Positions 1 to 7,533 of a stretch of 64,000 nucleotides of DNA are shown in pieces; position 1 is the first letter of the stretch; every line of letters starts with the position of its first letter. The position numbers were made by a program, and so were the translations under genes. The stretch lies in the NCBI RefSeq assembly GCF_003352185.1, contig NZ_CP029608.1, positions 4,030,001 to 4,094,000 of the forward strand, written 5' to 3'. The DNA is from Pseudomonas kribbensis. GTDB taxonomy: Bacteria > Pseudomonadota > Gammaproteobacteria > Pseudomonadales > Pseudomonadaceae. Under the pieces are notes generated by a model. That model was given only the letters and a program-made list of their open reading frames with translations. It made no database searches and was not told where the DNA came from.

Positions 1-134
1 TGATCGGCTTCGAGCACCGGATCGATGGGCCAGATCAGCACCGAACTGGCCGCCTGCGCCTTGATCGCGCCGAATGAAGCCACCACCAGCATTGCGCAAC
101 CCGCCCGTAACAGCCGTGACGAGACAACCCCCAT
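1..134 (-). CDS. Periplasmic pilus chaperone (Csu type), N-terminal fragment
   Basis: Only the first 45 or so codons are present; the gene runs off the left edge. The translation has a basic N-terminus, a hydrophobic signal segment (CAMLVVASFGAIKAQA) and then SSVLIWPIDPVLEADQ, which fits the first strand of fimbrial chaperones of the CsuC class. I chose the ATG at 134 because AAGGAG lies 7 bases upstream. An in-frame ATG at 158 overlapping the previous stop is possible but lacks a comparable site. By family, it would hold the SCPU subunits in the periplasm and pass them to an usher. It follows four SCPU genes in the same operon. Confidence 0.75.
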   Translation of the reverse strand, partial: MGVVSSRLLRAGCAMLVVASFGAIKAQAASSVLIWPIDPVLEAD

Positions 135-157
135 AAACCCGCTCCTTGTGCCATTCA

Positions 158-658
158 TCACCACGACAGTTGCACCTGCAACACGTCGCTGTACGTCCCC
201 CCAGGCTGATTGCCCGGCAACTGCACCTGACCGTAGATCGGCAGGCTGATGTTATTGGCGTCGCTATAAGCCACTGCCACGGTCTGACCGATGCCCAGAC
301 TCTGGCTGTAAGCCGCATCGCGAAACAGCGCATACGCCACCTTCGCGCTGCCGCCACTGATCTGCATGCGGCGCCCGCCACTGTTGTACTGGCCGCCGTC
401 GACCGTCATGTTCAGCGTCACCCCCGGCGTGCATTGCAACTGCACGCCGCCGGTCAATGCCACTTGCACCGTGCCGGTGGCCAGGGCCGAACTCGAACCG
501 AAATTCAGTCCGCCATAGTTCGACACGCCCCCCACCACCAGGCAGCCCGGTGTGATCGTCGCGCTGACCTGAAAGCTCTGGCTGGTCACCGCCGCCAGCG
601 GCAACGGCACAGCCCCCGCGCACAACAGAAGCAGCGCCGCACAACCATGCCGGCCCAT
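158..658 (-). CDS. Spore coat U (SCPU) domain pilus subunit, fourth in operon
   Basis: A 166-residue secreted protein. It has an N-terminal signal peptide (LLLLCAGAVPLPLAAV) and a single SCPU domain with the early cysteine (ITPGCLV), a second cysteine (LQCTPGV) and the terminal strand YSDVLQVQLSW. Proteins of this family are subunits or tip-associated adhesins of Csu-type (archaic) chaperone-usher pili, used for attachment to abiotic surfaces. Only 4 bases separate it from the SCPU gene upstream, and the chaperone gene follows, so co-transcription is likely. Which Csu subunit it corresponds to (A/B, A, B or E) cannot be settled without alignment. Confidence 0.85.
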   Translation of the reverse strand: MGRHGCAALLLLCAGAVPLPLAAVTSQSFQVSATITPGCLVVGGVSNYGGLNFGSSSALATGTVQVALTGGVQLQCTPGVTLNMTVDGGQYNSGGRRMQISGGSAKVAYALFRDAAYSQSLGIGQTVAVAYSDANNISLPIYGQVQLPGNQPGGTYSDVLQVQLSW

Positions 659-662
659 GGCA

Positions 663-1199
663 CTAGAACGTCAGTTCAACGGAAATGGTGTCGGTGTAAG
701 TGCCAGCCGGCAGCCCGGCCTTGCCCACCGCCTGACCGTAGATGTTCACCGTTTGCGCCACACCGGTGCTGGCGGCGAGGTTGATCACGCCGTCGATAGC
801 CAGCAATTGCGAGTGCCCGGCATCGGTGTACAAGTCGTAGGGCACGTAGTTGGCAACACCGTCGTAAAGCGCACGGGTTCCACCGGGCGACAACCCGTCA
901 TGAGCACCGGCCCGCACCTTGACCGACGGCGTGGTACCGGCCGAGCAGAGAATCGACAACGCCCCGCCACCGCCGCCCAGCACCTGCCCGGTCGCGGTGG
1001 TGAACAGGCTGTTGGCGGTGCCGAAGTTCAAGGCACCGAAGTTCAGGCCTGTGGAACCGCCGGAACCGTTGACCTGGCAACTGCTGATCAGGATCAGGCT
1101 GGAAGTGATCTGACCGGTGACCGTGGTAGCGGCATTGACGCTGGTGGCCAGTGTCAGGCCGAGCAACGACAAACCTATCCTTGATGCAATCGTACCCAT
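663..1199 (-). CDS. Spore coat U (SCPU) domain pilus subunit, third in operon
   Basis: 178 residues with signal peptide (LSLLGLTLATSVNA) and an SCPU domain. Visible marks are SSCQVNG with the first cysteine, the LNFGALNFG motif typical of the fold, SILCSAG with the second cysteine, and the C-terminal strand TDTISVELTF. The start ATG has AAGGAC at good spacing. The architecture matches the neighbouring subunits, which suggests the set arose by duplication and then diverged. Inferred role: structural subunit of an archaic chaperone-usher pilus. Confidence 0.85.
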   Translation of the reverse strand: MGTIASRIGLSLLGLTLATSVNAATTVTGQITSSLILISSCQVNGSGGSTGLNFGALNFGTANSLFTTATGQVLGGGGGALSILCSAGTTPSVKVRAGAHDGLSPGGTRALYDGVANYVPYDLYTDAGHSQLLAIDGVINLAASTGVAQTVNIYGQAVGKAGLPAGTYTDTISVELTF

Positions 1200-1218
1200 G
1201 GTGTCCTTCCTCTACGGT

Positions 1219-1752
1219 TTACCAATCGAGCGTCACCGTCAGGGTGTCGGTATAGACACCGGCCGGTACCGCACGGGTGTTCGCCACCACCGAGCCAAAT
1301 ACCGGGATGGGTATCTGCGCGCCGCTGGTGACAGCGAAATTGTGTTGTTGACCGATGCTGTAGCTCTGACTGCCCGAGGCATCGAGAAACAGTTGATAGG
1401 GGATGGTCTGGCGACCGTTGCTCAGGCGACGGGTATTGCCGTCGCCGTGAGTGCCGCCGTCGATGCTCACGGTGAAACCGGTCACCGAAGGGTTGCAGGC
1501 CACGTTGAGCCTGCCGCTGCTGTCGTTGGCCAGGCTGGCCTTGATGGGGGCGTTCCAGGTCGGGCCCTGCTGGCCGAAATCGAGTTTGCCGAAATCGCCT
1601 ACCGGGCTGGCGGGGCTGGATGTATTGGTCACTTCGCAGCCGGCGATCAGGGTCAGGCGGGCGTGAATCTGCCCGTTGATGGCCGCCTGAGCATCTTCGG
1701 TGAGCAACAGCAATGCGCCTGCGGTGATGACCAGCCAGTGCTTGCCTGTCAT
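1219..1752 (-). CDS. Spore coat U (SCPU) domain pilus subunit, second in operon
   Basis: 177 residues. A signal peptide (WLVITAGALLLLTEDAQA) leads into an SCPU domain with IAGCEVTN, DFGKLDFGQQG, NVACNPSV and the terminal strand DTLTVTLDW. It lies 72 bases after the first SCPU gene, the largest gap inside the operon; that gap holds a short candidate leader reading frame (1760-1792). Function by family: a beta-sandwich pilin secreted through the chaperone-usher route. It could be the CsuA or CsuB equivalent; I cannot tell which from sequence alone. Confidence 0.85.
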   Translation of the reverse strand: MTGKHWLVITAGALLLLTEDAQAAINGQIHARLTLIAGCEVTNTSSPASPVGDFGKLDFGQQGPTWNAPIKASLANDSSGRLNVACNPSVTGFTVSIDGGTHGDGNTRRLSNGRQTIPYQLFLDASGSQSYSIGQQHNFAVTSGAQIPIPVFGSVVANTRAVPAGVYTDTLTVTLDW

Positions 1753-1759
1753 TGCATCC

Positions 1760-1792
1760 CTACTCCTTCCGATCCCTGACCGCGTTCGTCAT
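1760..1792 (-). other. Candidate 10-codon mini-ORF between two pilus genes
   Basis: In the gap before the second SCPU gene, an ATG at 1792 follows a strong GGAAGGAG site and opens a frame MTNAVRDRKE ending in TAG at 1760. Its last codons (AAGGAGTAG) themselves supply a Shine-Dalgarno-like stretch for the next gene at 1752. This could be a translational coupling device that opens the next ribosome binding site. It may equally be a chance frame. Confidence 0.3.
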
Positions 1793-1824
1793 TGAACGCT
1801 CCTTCCGCACACGCTCCCGGCCGA

Positions 1825-2346
1825 TCACCAGGTCACCGTCACCTTGACCAGATCCGAATACCGACCGGCTCTCGGCACCTCGGCCATCCGTTCGATCCGG
1901 CCGTACAGCGGCAGGTCCACCGAACCGCTGTCGGGCACCCGCCCGCTGACCGGCACGTCCACCACCAGCGGCACCCGCCGTGCGGCGTCCTGGTACAAAC
2001 GGTAAGGAATGGCTTTGCCACCCGCCTCGCCCGTCATGTAGCGCACTTCGCCGGTCCCGCCATGCAGTCCGCCATCGACGCGCAGTTGATACGGCGTGTC
2101 GGGGTTGCATTCCAGGCGCGGCAATCGAGAACTCATCAGTGCTGCCCCGAGTGGCCCGGCCGGATCGTCAAGGCGCGCAGTGCTGCCGAAGTCGAGCACG
2201 CCCAGTTGCTCGATACCGGCTCCGCGCTGCTGACCGATCAACTGGCAACCGCGCTGCACATCGACCCGCACTTCGACCTGCAGATCGGTCGCCTGCACCG
2301 GTGTTGCGAGCCCGCCCAGCAATGCCCAGACCACCCTTGCATTCAC
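1825..2346 (-). CDS. Spore coat U (SCPU) domain pilus subunit, first in operon
   Basis: 173 residues from a GTG at 2346. A longer open frame extends upstream to 2568, but only the GTG start gives a proper signal peptide (NARVVWALLGGLATPVQA), a length like the siblings, and an AAGGAT ribosome site. SCPU marks are the first cysteine in VQRGCQLIG, LGVLDFGSTA, LECNPDTP with the second cysteine, and the last strand YSDLVKVTVTW. As the promoter-proximal gene it is the best candidate for the major subunit, by analogy with csuA/B in Acinetobacter. That role is inferred. Confidence 0.8.
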   Translation of the reverse strand: MNARVVWALLGGLATPVQATDLQVEVRVDVQRGCQLIGQQRGAGIEQLGVLDFGSTARLDDPAGPLGAALMSSRLPRLECNPDTPYQLRVDGGLHGGTGEVRYMTGEAGGKAIPYRLYQDAARRVPLVVDVPVSGRVPDSGSVDLPLYGRIERMAEVPRAGRYSDLVKVTVTW

Positions 2347-2631
2347 CGTCCGATCCTTGATGGCGACAGCGTCTCTGCCGTTACAGTGTTTCAGGTTAGC
2401 AACGGACGCCGATTGCGCCAGTCGATTGGATCCACTGAACGTGCGGGATATGTTTCGAAAAGTTGTCAATCCGTTGCCCCATGGCCCTGAAAAAACCTGT
2501 ACGTGCCGCAGATTACTGTCCAGAAAGACCGTTGGCCGATAAAGCGCAGTGGAAGGCAAACTACCCATCTGGTTACACTACGCCGCCGCGCTCGGGGGGA
2601 GCCGGCCCGACGATGACGGAGTGACCTCACC

Positions 2632-3762
2632 GTGCCCGCCCGACCGCCCGAACGTTCGCGTCTGTCCCAGCGCCTTTCAGGGTTGCGCCGTTTGTTCGGC
2701 AAGCGAAATCTGGCCAGTGCTGGCCATTGCGCCAGCGCCCAGTCAATCCGCGATTACTTCCGGCTCAAGGCCCATGGCCAGGGTTATACCCTCAGCCACA
2801 GCCAGCAGCGGGTGATCGACTGCATGGCACAACAGGCCGGAATGTTGTTCGGTCCTGCCGCGCAAACCCCGCCCAGCCTGTACCTGCACGGCGCCGTCGG
2901 ACGCGGCAAGAGCTGGTTGCTCGACGGTTTTTTTCAGGCCTTGCCGATCCAGCAGAAACAACGCCTGCACTTTCATGAATTCTTCGCCCGCCTGCATCAG
3001 GGCATGTTCCGGCATCGCGAGCAGGAAGACGCCCTCGCTGCCACGCTCGACGAACTGCTGCAGGACTGCCGGGTGCTGTGCTTCGACGAATTCCATGTGC
3101 ATGACATCGGCGACGCGATGCTCATTACCCGGTTGTACAAGGCCCTGTTCCAGCGGGGAATCCTGCTATTGGTGACCTCCAACTATCCACCGGAAGGCCT
3201 GTTGCCCAACCCGCTGTATCACGCGCGGTTCAAACCGGTGATCGACCTGATCAATGCCCGCATGCAGGTCATGGAAGTCGGCGGCCCCCACGACTACCGC
3301 AGCCAGGCGCGCACTCACGCGCATCAGTTGTTCACTCAGGGCCATTACGTGTGGCCGGCCACACCGGCACAACGGCTGGCGCTGGATTTGCCGTCACGGG
3401 ATGCCGCGCCGCAACCGATAACGGTTGGCAACCGGGTCTTGCAGGCGCGTCTGTGCGAAGGCCGCCGCGTCGGTTTTACCTTCAATGACCTGTGCGAACA
3501 GCCCACGGCCGTGATGGATTATCTGGAACTGTGCCGGCGCTTCGACCACTGGATCATCGATGAACTGCCGGAGCTGGACGAATGCTCGATCGCCATCCAG
3601 CAGCGCTTCATCAACCTGATCGACGTGCTCTACGACCAGGACAAACACCTGACGCTGCTCGGGCGCCAGCCTCTGCATGAAAGCCTGGCCGGCAACGCCA
3701 TCGATCTGGCTCGTACCCGCAGCCGGTTGGGGCAATTGGCGGAAGTGCGCGAACCGGCCTGA
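2632..3762 (+). CDS. AFG1/ZapE family ATPase
   Basis: 376 residues, matching the usual size of AFG1-like ATPases. Walker A is GAVGRGKSWLLD, Walker B is CFDEFHVHDIGDA, and a sensor-like segment follows in LLVTSNYPPEGLLP. These are family hallmarks of ZapE (YhcM), which binds FtsZ and acts in late division in E. coli, and of mitochondrial Afg1/Lace1. Pseudomonas genomes often carry more than one member, so I give no symbol. The start is a GTG at 2632 with GGAG about 11 bases upstream. It is transcribed away from the pilus operon and lies 64 bases before the LRR-kinase gene. Confidence 0.85.
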   Translation: MPARPPERSRLSQRLSGLRRLFGKRNLASAGHCASAQSIRDYFRLKAHGQGYTLSHSQQRVIDCMAQQAGMLFGPAAQTPPSLYLHGAVGRGKSWLLDGFFQALPIQQKQRLHFHEFFARLHQGMFRHREQEDALAATLDELLQDCRVLCFDEFHVHDIGDAMLITRLYKALFQRGILLLVTSNYPPEGLLPNPLYHARFKPVIDLINARMQVMEVGGPHDYRSQARTHAHQLFTQGHYVWPATPAQRLALDLPSRDAAPQPITVGNRVLQARLCEGRRVGFTFNDLCEQPTAVMDYLELCRRFDHWIIDELPELDECSIAIQQRFINLIDVLYDQDKHLTLLGRQPLHESLAGNAIDLARTRSRLGQLAEVREPA

Positions 3763-3826
3763 TTTACCGTTATCATGCCGGCCATTCCCGGCGTCACGGC
3801 GCCCTCTCGATAGCGACCTTATTTAC

Positions 3827-5140
3827 ATGCACACCCTTGCTCAATTGCGCGCCGGCGAACTGTCGGGCATCACCCGGCTGGACCTGGTCGAAGGCTTGAC
3901 CGAGTTCCCACAAGAAATCTTCGACCTGGCCGACACGCTGGAGGTACTTAACCTCAGCGGCAACAAACTGAGCAGCCTGCCGGACGATTTGCATCGTTTG
4001 TCCCGTCTGCGGGTGCTGTTCTGTTCCGACAACCGGTTCACCGAATTGCCCGAATGCCTTGGCCATTGTCAGGCCCTGAGCATGATCGGCTTCAAGGCCA
4101 ACGGGATCGTCCGAGTGTCCGGCACCGCCCTGCCACCGCAGTTGCGCTGGCTGATCCTGACCGACAACCTCATCGAAACCCTGCCAGCAGAACTGGGCGA
4201 GCGCCCGCTCCTGCAAAAACTCATGCTCGCCGGTAACCGTCTGCGCGCGTTGCCGCCATCCTTGAGCCAGTGCCATCGCCTGGAGCTGATCCGCATCGCC
4301 GCCAACCAGTTGACGGAACTGCCGCAGTGGCTGCTGACCCTGCCGAGCCTGACCTGGCTGGCCTACGCCGGCAATCCGCTGGAAACCGAGGCCGATGCCG
4401 CCGCGCTGGAAGCCACGCCGTTGATCGACTGGTCGAGCCTGCGTCTCGAACAGCGGCTGGGCGAAGGCGCGTCCGGGGTCATTTCCCGTGCGTCGTGGCA
4501 GCCGGTCGGCCAGCCTGAGCGTTCGGTGGCGGTAAAGCTCTACAAGGGCGAGATGACCAGCGACGGCTCGCCGTTACATGAGATGAATGCCTGCATCACC
4601 GCCGGGCTGCACCCGAACCTGATCCGGGTCGAGGGCCGCATCGGCAATCATCCCGAGGGCCAGCAAGGGCTGGTGATGCAACTGATCGATCCGAGCTATC
4701 GCAACCTCGCCGCATTGCCGAGCCTTGCGTCCTGTTCGCGGGATATCTACACCGATGACTGCCGGTTCAGTGCCGATGTCGCCTTGCGCATCGCTAAAGG
4801 GATTGCGTCGGTCGCCGAACATCTGCATGAACAAGGCATCACCCATGGCGACCTCTACGGGCACAACATCCTGTTGAACGATCAGGGCGACTGTCTGCTG
4901 GGGGATTTTGGCGCGGCGTCGTTCCATGCCACCACCGACAACCTGGAAACCCGCGCGCTGCAACGCATCGAAGTGCGAGCCTTCGGGATTTTGCTGGGGG
5001 AATTGCTGGCGCGAATCGACTCGGGGCTGAGTGCGGATCGGCGTGTGCGGCTGGAGGCACTTGAACAGCGCTGCTGTCAGCCGGATGTGCTGGCGCGGCC
5101 GGGGTTCAGCGAGGTCGTGCAGCAGCTGGAAGCGTTGTAA
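3827..5140 (+). CDS. Leucine-rich repeat protein with C-terminal protein kinase domain
   Basis: 437 residues from ATG 3827. Residues about 15-205 form roughly seven leucine-rich repeats of the LxxLPxxLxxLxxLxxLxxxxN kind. Residues about 210-437 are a kinase-like domain with a glycine loop (LGEGASGVISRAS), the ATP-binding lysine in VAVKLYKG (about K236), the catalytic loop HGDLYGHNILLN (D342) and the metal-binding DFG (D360). The catalytic loop lacks the arginine of the usual HRD, and no clear APE motif follows, so the C-lobe looks short. No signal peptide or membrane segment is visible, so it is probably cytoplasmic. The substrate is unknown. Confidence 0.85.
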   Translation: MHTLAQLRAGELSGITRLDLVEGLTEFPQEIFDLADTLEVLNLSGNKLSSLPDDLHRLSRLRVLFCSDNRFTELPECLGHCQALSMIGFKANGIVRVSGTALPPQLRWLILTDNLIETLPAELGERPLLQKLMLAGNRLRALPPSLSQCHRLELIRIAANQLTELPQWLLTLPSLTWLAYAGNPLETEADAAALEATPLIDWSSLRLEQRLGEGASGVISRASWQPVGQPERSVAVKLYKGEMTSDGSPLHEMNACITAGLHPNLIRVEGRIGNHPEGQQGLVMQLIDPSYRNLAALPSLASCSRDIYTDDCRFSADVALRIAKGIASVAEHLHEQGITHGDLYGHNILLNDQGDCLLGDFGAASFHATTDNLETRALQRIEVRAFGILLGELLARIDSGLSADRRVRLEALEQRCCQPDVLARPGFSEVVQQLEAL

Positions 5141-5150
5141 CCGCTACACC

Positions 5151-5177
5151 GCCATCGCGAGCCGGGCTCGCGATGGC
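5151..5177. repeat. REP palindrome between convergent genes
   Basis: Perfect 12-base arms GCCATCGCGAGC / GCTCGCGATGGC around a 3-base loop. The sequence is the core of the fluorescent Pseudomonas REP family (compare 54557-54646). It sits between the stops of the convergent LRR-kinase and yebC genes and could stop transcription or protect 3' ends from both sides. Confidence 0.8.
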
Positions 5178-5199
5178 AGCATTTATGACGCAGCGCGGA

Positions 5200-5904
5200 T
5201 CAGCCGGCCAGGCCGACGAACATTTCCTGCACGTCGTCGTGGTTATCGAGGCCTTCAAGGAACGCTTCAACTTCTGCCATCTGCTCGTCACTCAGGCCGC
5301 TGACCGGGTTCTTCGGCTGATAGCCCAGCTTGGCCGACAGCACGGTGAAACCTTGCTCCGGCAGGGCTTTCTGCACCGCATCAAGGTCGGTCGGATCGGT
5401 CAGGAACAGGGTCGCGCCCTCTTCGCCCGGCTCGAAGTCCTGGGCACCGGCTTCGATCGCGGCCATTTCCGGATCGGCGTCAGGGGTGTCCGGCGAGGCT
5501 TCGATCATGCCGACGTGGTTGAAGTCCCACGCTACAGAACCGGAAGCGCCCAGCTGGCCCTTGCGGAACGCCACGCGGATTTCCGCCACGGTGCGGTTGA
5601 TGTTGTCGGTGACGCACTCGACGATCAACGGAACCTGGTGCGGAGCGAAACCTTCGTAAGTCACGCGATGGTACTGAACGGTCTCACCCAGCAGGCCCGC
5701 GCCTTTCTTGATCGCGCGATCCAGGGTTTCCTTGGGCATCGAGGCTTTCTTGGCCTGTTCGACCACCAGACGCAGGTGTGCGTTGGTGGCGGTATCGGCA
5801 CCGTTGCGGGCAGCGATGGTGATTTCTTTCACCAGTTTGCCGAAGATCTTGCCCTTGGCGTTGGCTGCCGCTTCTTTGTGTTTAACCTTCCACTGTGCGC
5901 CCAT
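5200..5904 (-). CDS. YebC/PmpR family DNA-binding regulator
   Basis: 234 residues with the family signature near the N-terminus ([20 protein letters not shown]) and the domains expected for YebC/TACO1. Members are known as DNA-binding regulators (PmpR represses quinolone signalling in P. aeruginosa) and have more recently been linked to easing ribosome stalling at proline stretches. This is the slightly divergent paralogue that starts [11 protein letters not shown] rather than the MAGHSKWANIKHRK form that lies next to ruvC. It is monocistronic here and convergent with the LRR kinase. The target genes cannot be told from sequence. Confidence 0.9.
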   Translation of the reverse strand: MGAQWKVKHKEAAANAKGKIFGKLVKEITIAARNGADTATNAHLRLVVEQAKKASMPKETLDRAIKKGAGLLGETVQYHRVTYEGFAPHQVPLIVECVTDNINRTVAEIRVAFRKGQLGASGSVAWDFNHVGMIEASPDTPDADPEMAAIEAGAQDFEPGEEGATLFLTDPTDLDAVQKALPEQGFTVLSAKLGYQPKNPVSGLSDEQMAEVEAFLEGLDNHDDVQEMFVGLAG

Positions 5905-6123
5905 TACTCACTCTCTTGATCTGTGGCGCCGAGACATCTATTGGCCGACGCGTGGCGCCAAGTTTATACGGCCTAAAGTCGGCAATCGACCAAAAATTCC
6001 GTTGCCCGTCGACATCTTCTACACACCTTGTAGGGCGATTCTGAAAAACCGGTTTGTCATGACCATTTCGCACTGCGGTTTCGTACCCTCTGTGGCCCGT
6101 ATTACCCGACAGAGCCCGTCCGA

Positions 6124-7530
6124 ATGCTCAATGACAAGGAAAGTCCCTTCACGCTGACACTCACCGACGGTGGCCTGTGCCTGCCGGTACTGCGCTTCAG
6201 CGGCCACGAAGCGTTGAACCGACCCTACCGATTCGAGATTGAAGTCATTGGCCTGGCGCCGGCCCTGCCCCCCGCCAGTCTGTTGCATCGCCCGGCGTTT
6301 CTGCAGTTGAGCGAAGATCATGGCCTCCACGGCACCCTTCACAGCGCCGGGTGCGAACACCGCGGCGCCCACCGGATCGGTTACCAGTTGGTGCTGGTGC
6401 CAGACCTGCAGAAACTGGAGCAACAGCCCAGACGCCGGGTGTTCACCCGATTGAGCGTGCCGGACATTCTCGAACGCTTGCTGACAGAACATCGCCTGCC
6501 CGCGAACGGCTTCCGCTTCGATCTGACGGTGGGGTACTACCCGCCGCGCCCGTTCTGCATCCAATACGACGAGTCGGACCTGGCACTGCTGCATCGACTG
6601 TGCGAAGAAGAAGGCATCCACTATCACTTCGAGCACCGGCCGGATGGCCATGTCGTGGTGTTTGCCGATGACAGCCTGAGCCTGCCGCAGCCCCCGATAC
6701 CCGTGCCCTTCAGCCCGGAGAACGAGGCGCATGCTCCCACCCTCAGTACGCTGTTCCTGCGTCACGACCCCGTCACTGCGCAGGTGTCGCCCACCGTCCG
6801 CGAACGCGGGCAGCCCGGCAACGATGATGAAGCGGCCAATCATGCGGTGACAGGCGTCATACCCCTGCGAGGACTTCCGTCAACCGGTCAACGCTACGCC
6901 GATCAACGCAGCCGCCGACAGCTGGAACGCCAGCGCTGCCACTACCGCTGCATCGAGGGGCGCAGCGATTGCCTGCAGCTGCTCAGCGGCCGTTTGTTGC
7001 AGGTCACGGATCATCCGGTGGGGGCGTTCAACGACCAGTGGCTGATCACCGAGCTGCGCCATCAGGGTCAGCAACCGTCGATTCTCGATCCGATGTCCAC
7101 GCCCCGTCGTTATCACAACGATCTCACTGCACAACCCTGGTCAACCGAGTTTCGCCCGCCGCTGCGGCAACCGCGCCCGAGCATTCCGGGCTATCACCCG
7201 GCGCAAGTGCTGGGCTCGCCCGGGCAACCTGCGCAGTTGGATGATCTGGGTCGACTCGCCGTGCGGTTATGGCCCGCGCTGACACACAATGCCGACACTG
7301 ACGGCTTGTGGCTGACGATTGCCGTGGTCGGCACCGGTAGCCGGATCAACAGGGAAGCGCTGCCCCGCGCCGGCAACGAAGTGTGGGTGAGTTTTCTCGA
7401 CAGTGACCCTGATCGACCGATCCTGTGCCTGGACGTCAGCCAGCCTCGCCCGGCACGCAAAAGCCCGGAACCGTCCGACGACGGTTTGTTGCTCGACTGG
7501 CTGCTCAACCGCGCCCCGCCTTCGTCCTGA
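6124..7530 (+). CDS. Short VgrG-like type VI secretion tip protein
   Basis: 468 residues. It begins with the gp27-like region (FTLTLTD...VLRFSGHEALNRPYRFEI, then VPDILERLL, YDESDLALLHRLCEEEGIHY), and about residues 380-450 form the gp5/OB part (RLAVRLWPA, EVWVSFLDSDPDRPI). It ends soon after the OB part. The long beta-helical needle and any C-terminal effector of full VgrGs (600 or more residues) are missing. No hcp, PAAR, adaptor or effector gene is adjacent, so it is an orphan. It may cap an effector-free tip, need a separate partner, or be decaying. Its stop is 3 bases from the convergent oxidoreductase stop. Confidence 0.85.
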   Translation: MLNDKESPFTLTLTDGGLCLPVLRFSGHEALNRPYRFEIEVIGLAPALPPASLLHRPAFLQLSEDHGLHGTLHSAGCEHRGAHRIGYQLVLVPDLQKLEQQPRRRVFTRLSVPDILERLLTEHRLPANGFRFDLTVGYYPPRPFCIQYDESDLALLHRLCEEEGIHYHFEHRPDGHVVVFADDSLSLPQPPIPVPFSPENEAHAPTLSTLFLRHDPVTAQVSPTVRERGQPGNDDEAANHAVTGVIPLRGLPSTGQRYADQRSRRQLERQRCHYRCIEGRSDCLQLLSGRLLQVTDHPVGAFNDQWLITELRHQGQQPSILDPMSTPRRYHNDLTAQPWSTEFRPPLRQPRPSIPGYHPAQVLGSPGQPAQLDDLGRLAVRLWPALTHNADTDGLWLTIAVVGTGSRINREALPRAGNEVWVSFLDSDPDRPILCLDVSQPRPARKSPEPSDDGLLLDWLLNRAPPSS

Positions 7531-7533
7531 CGT

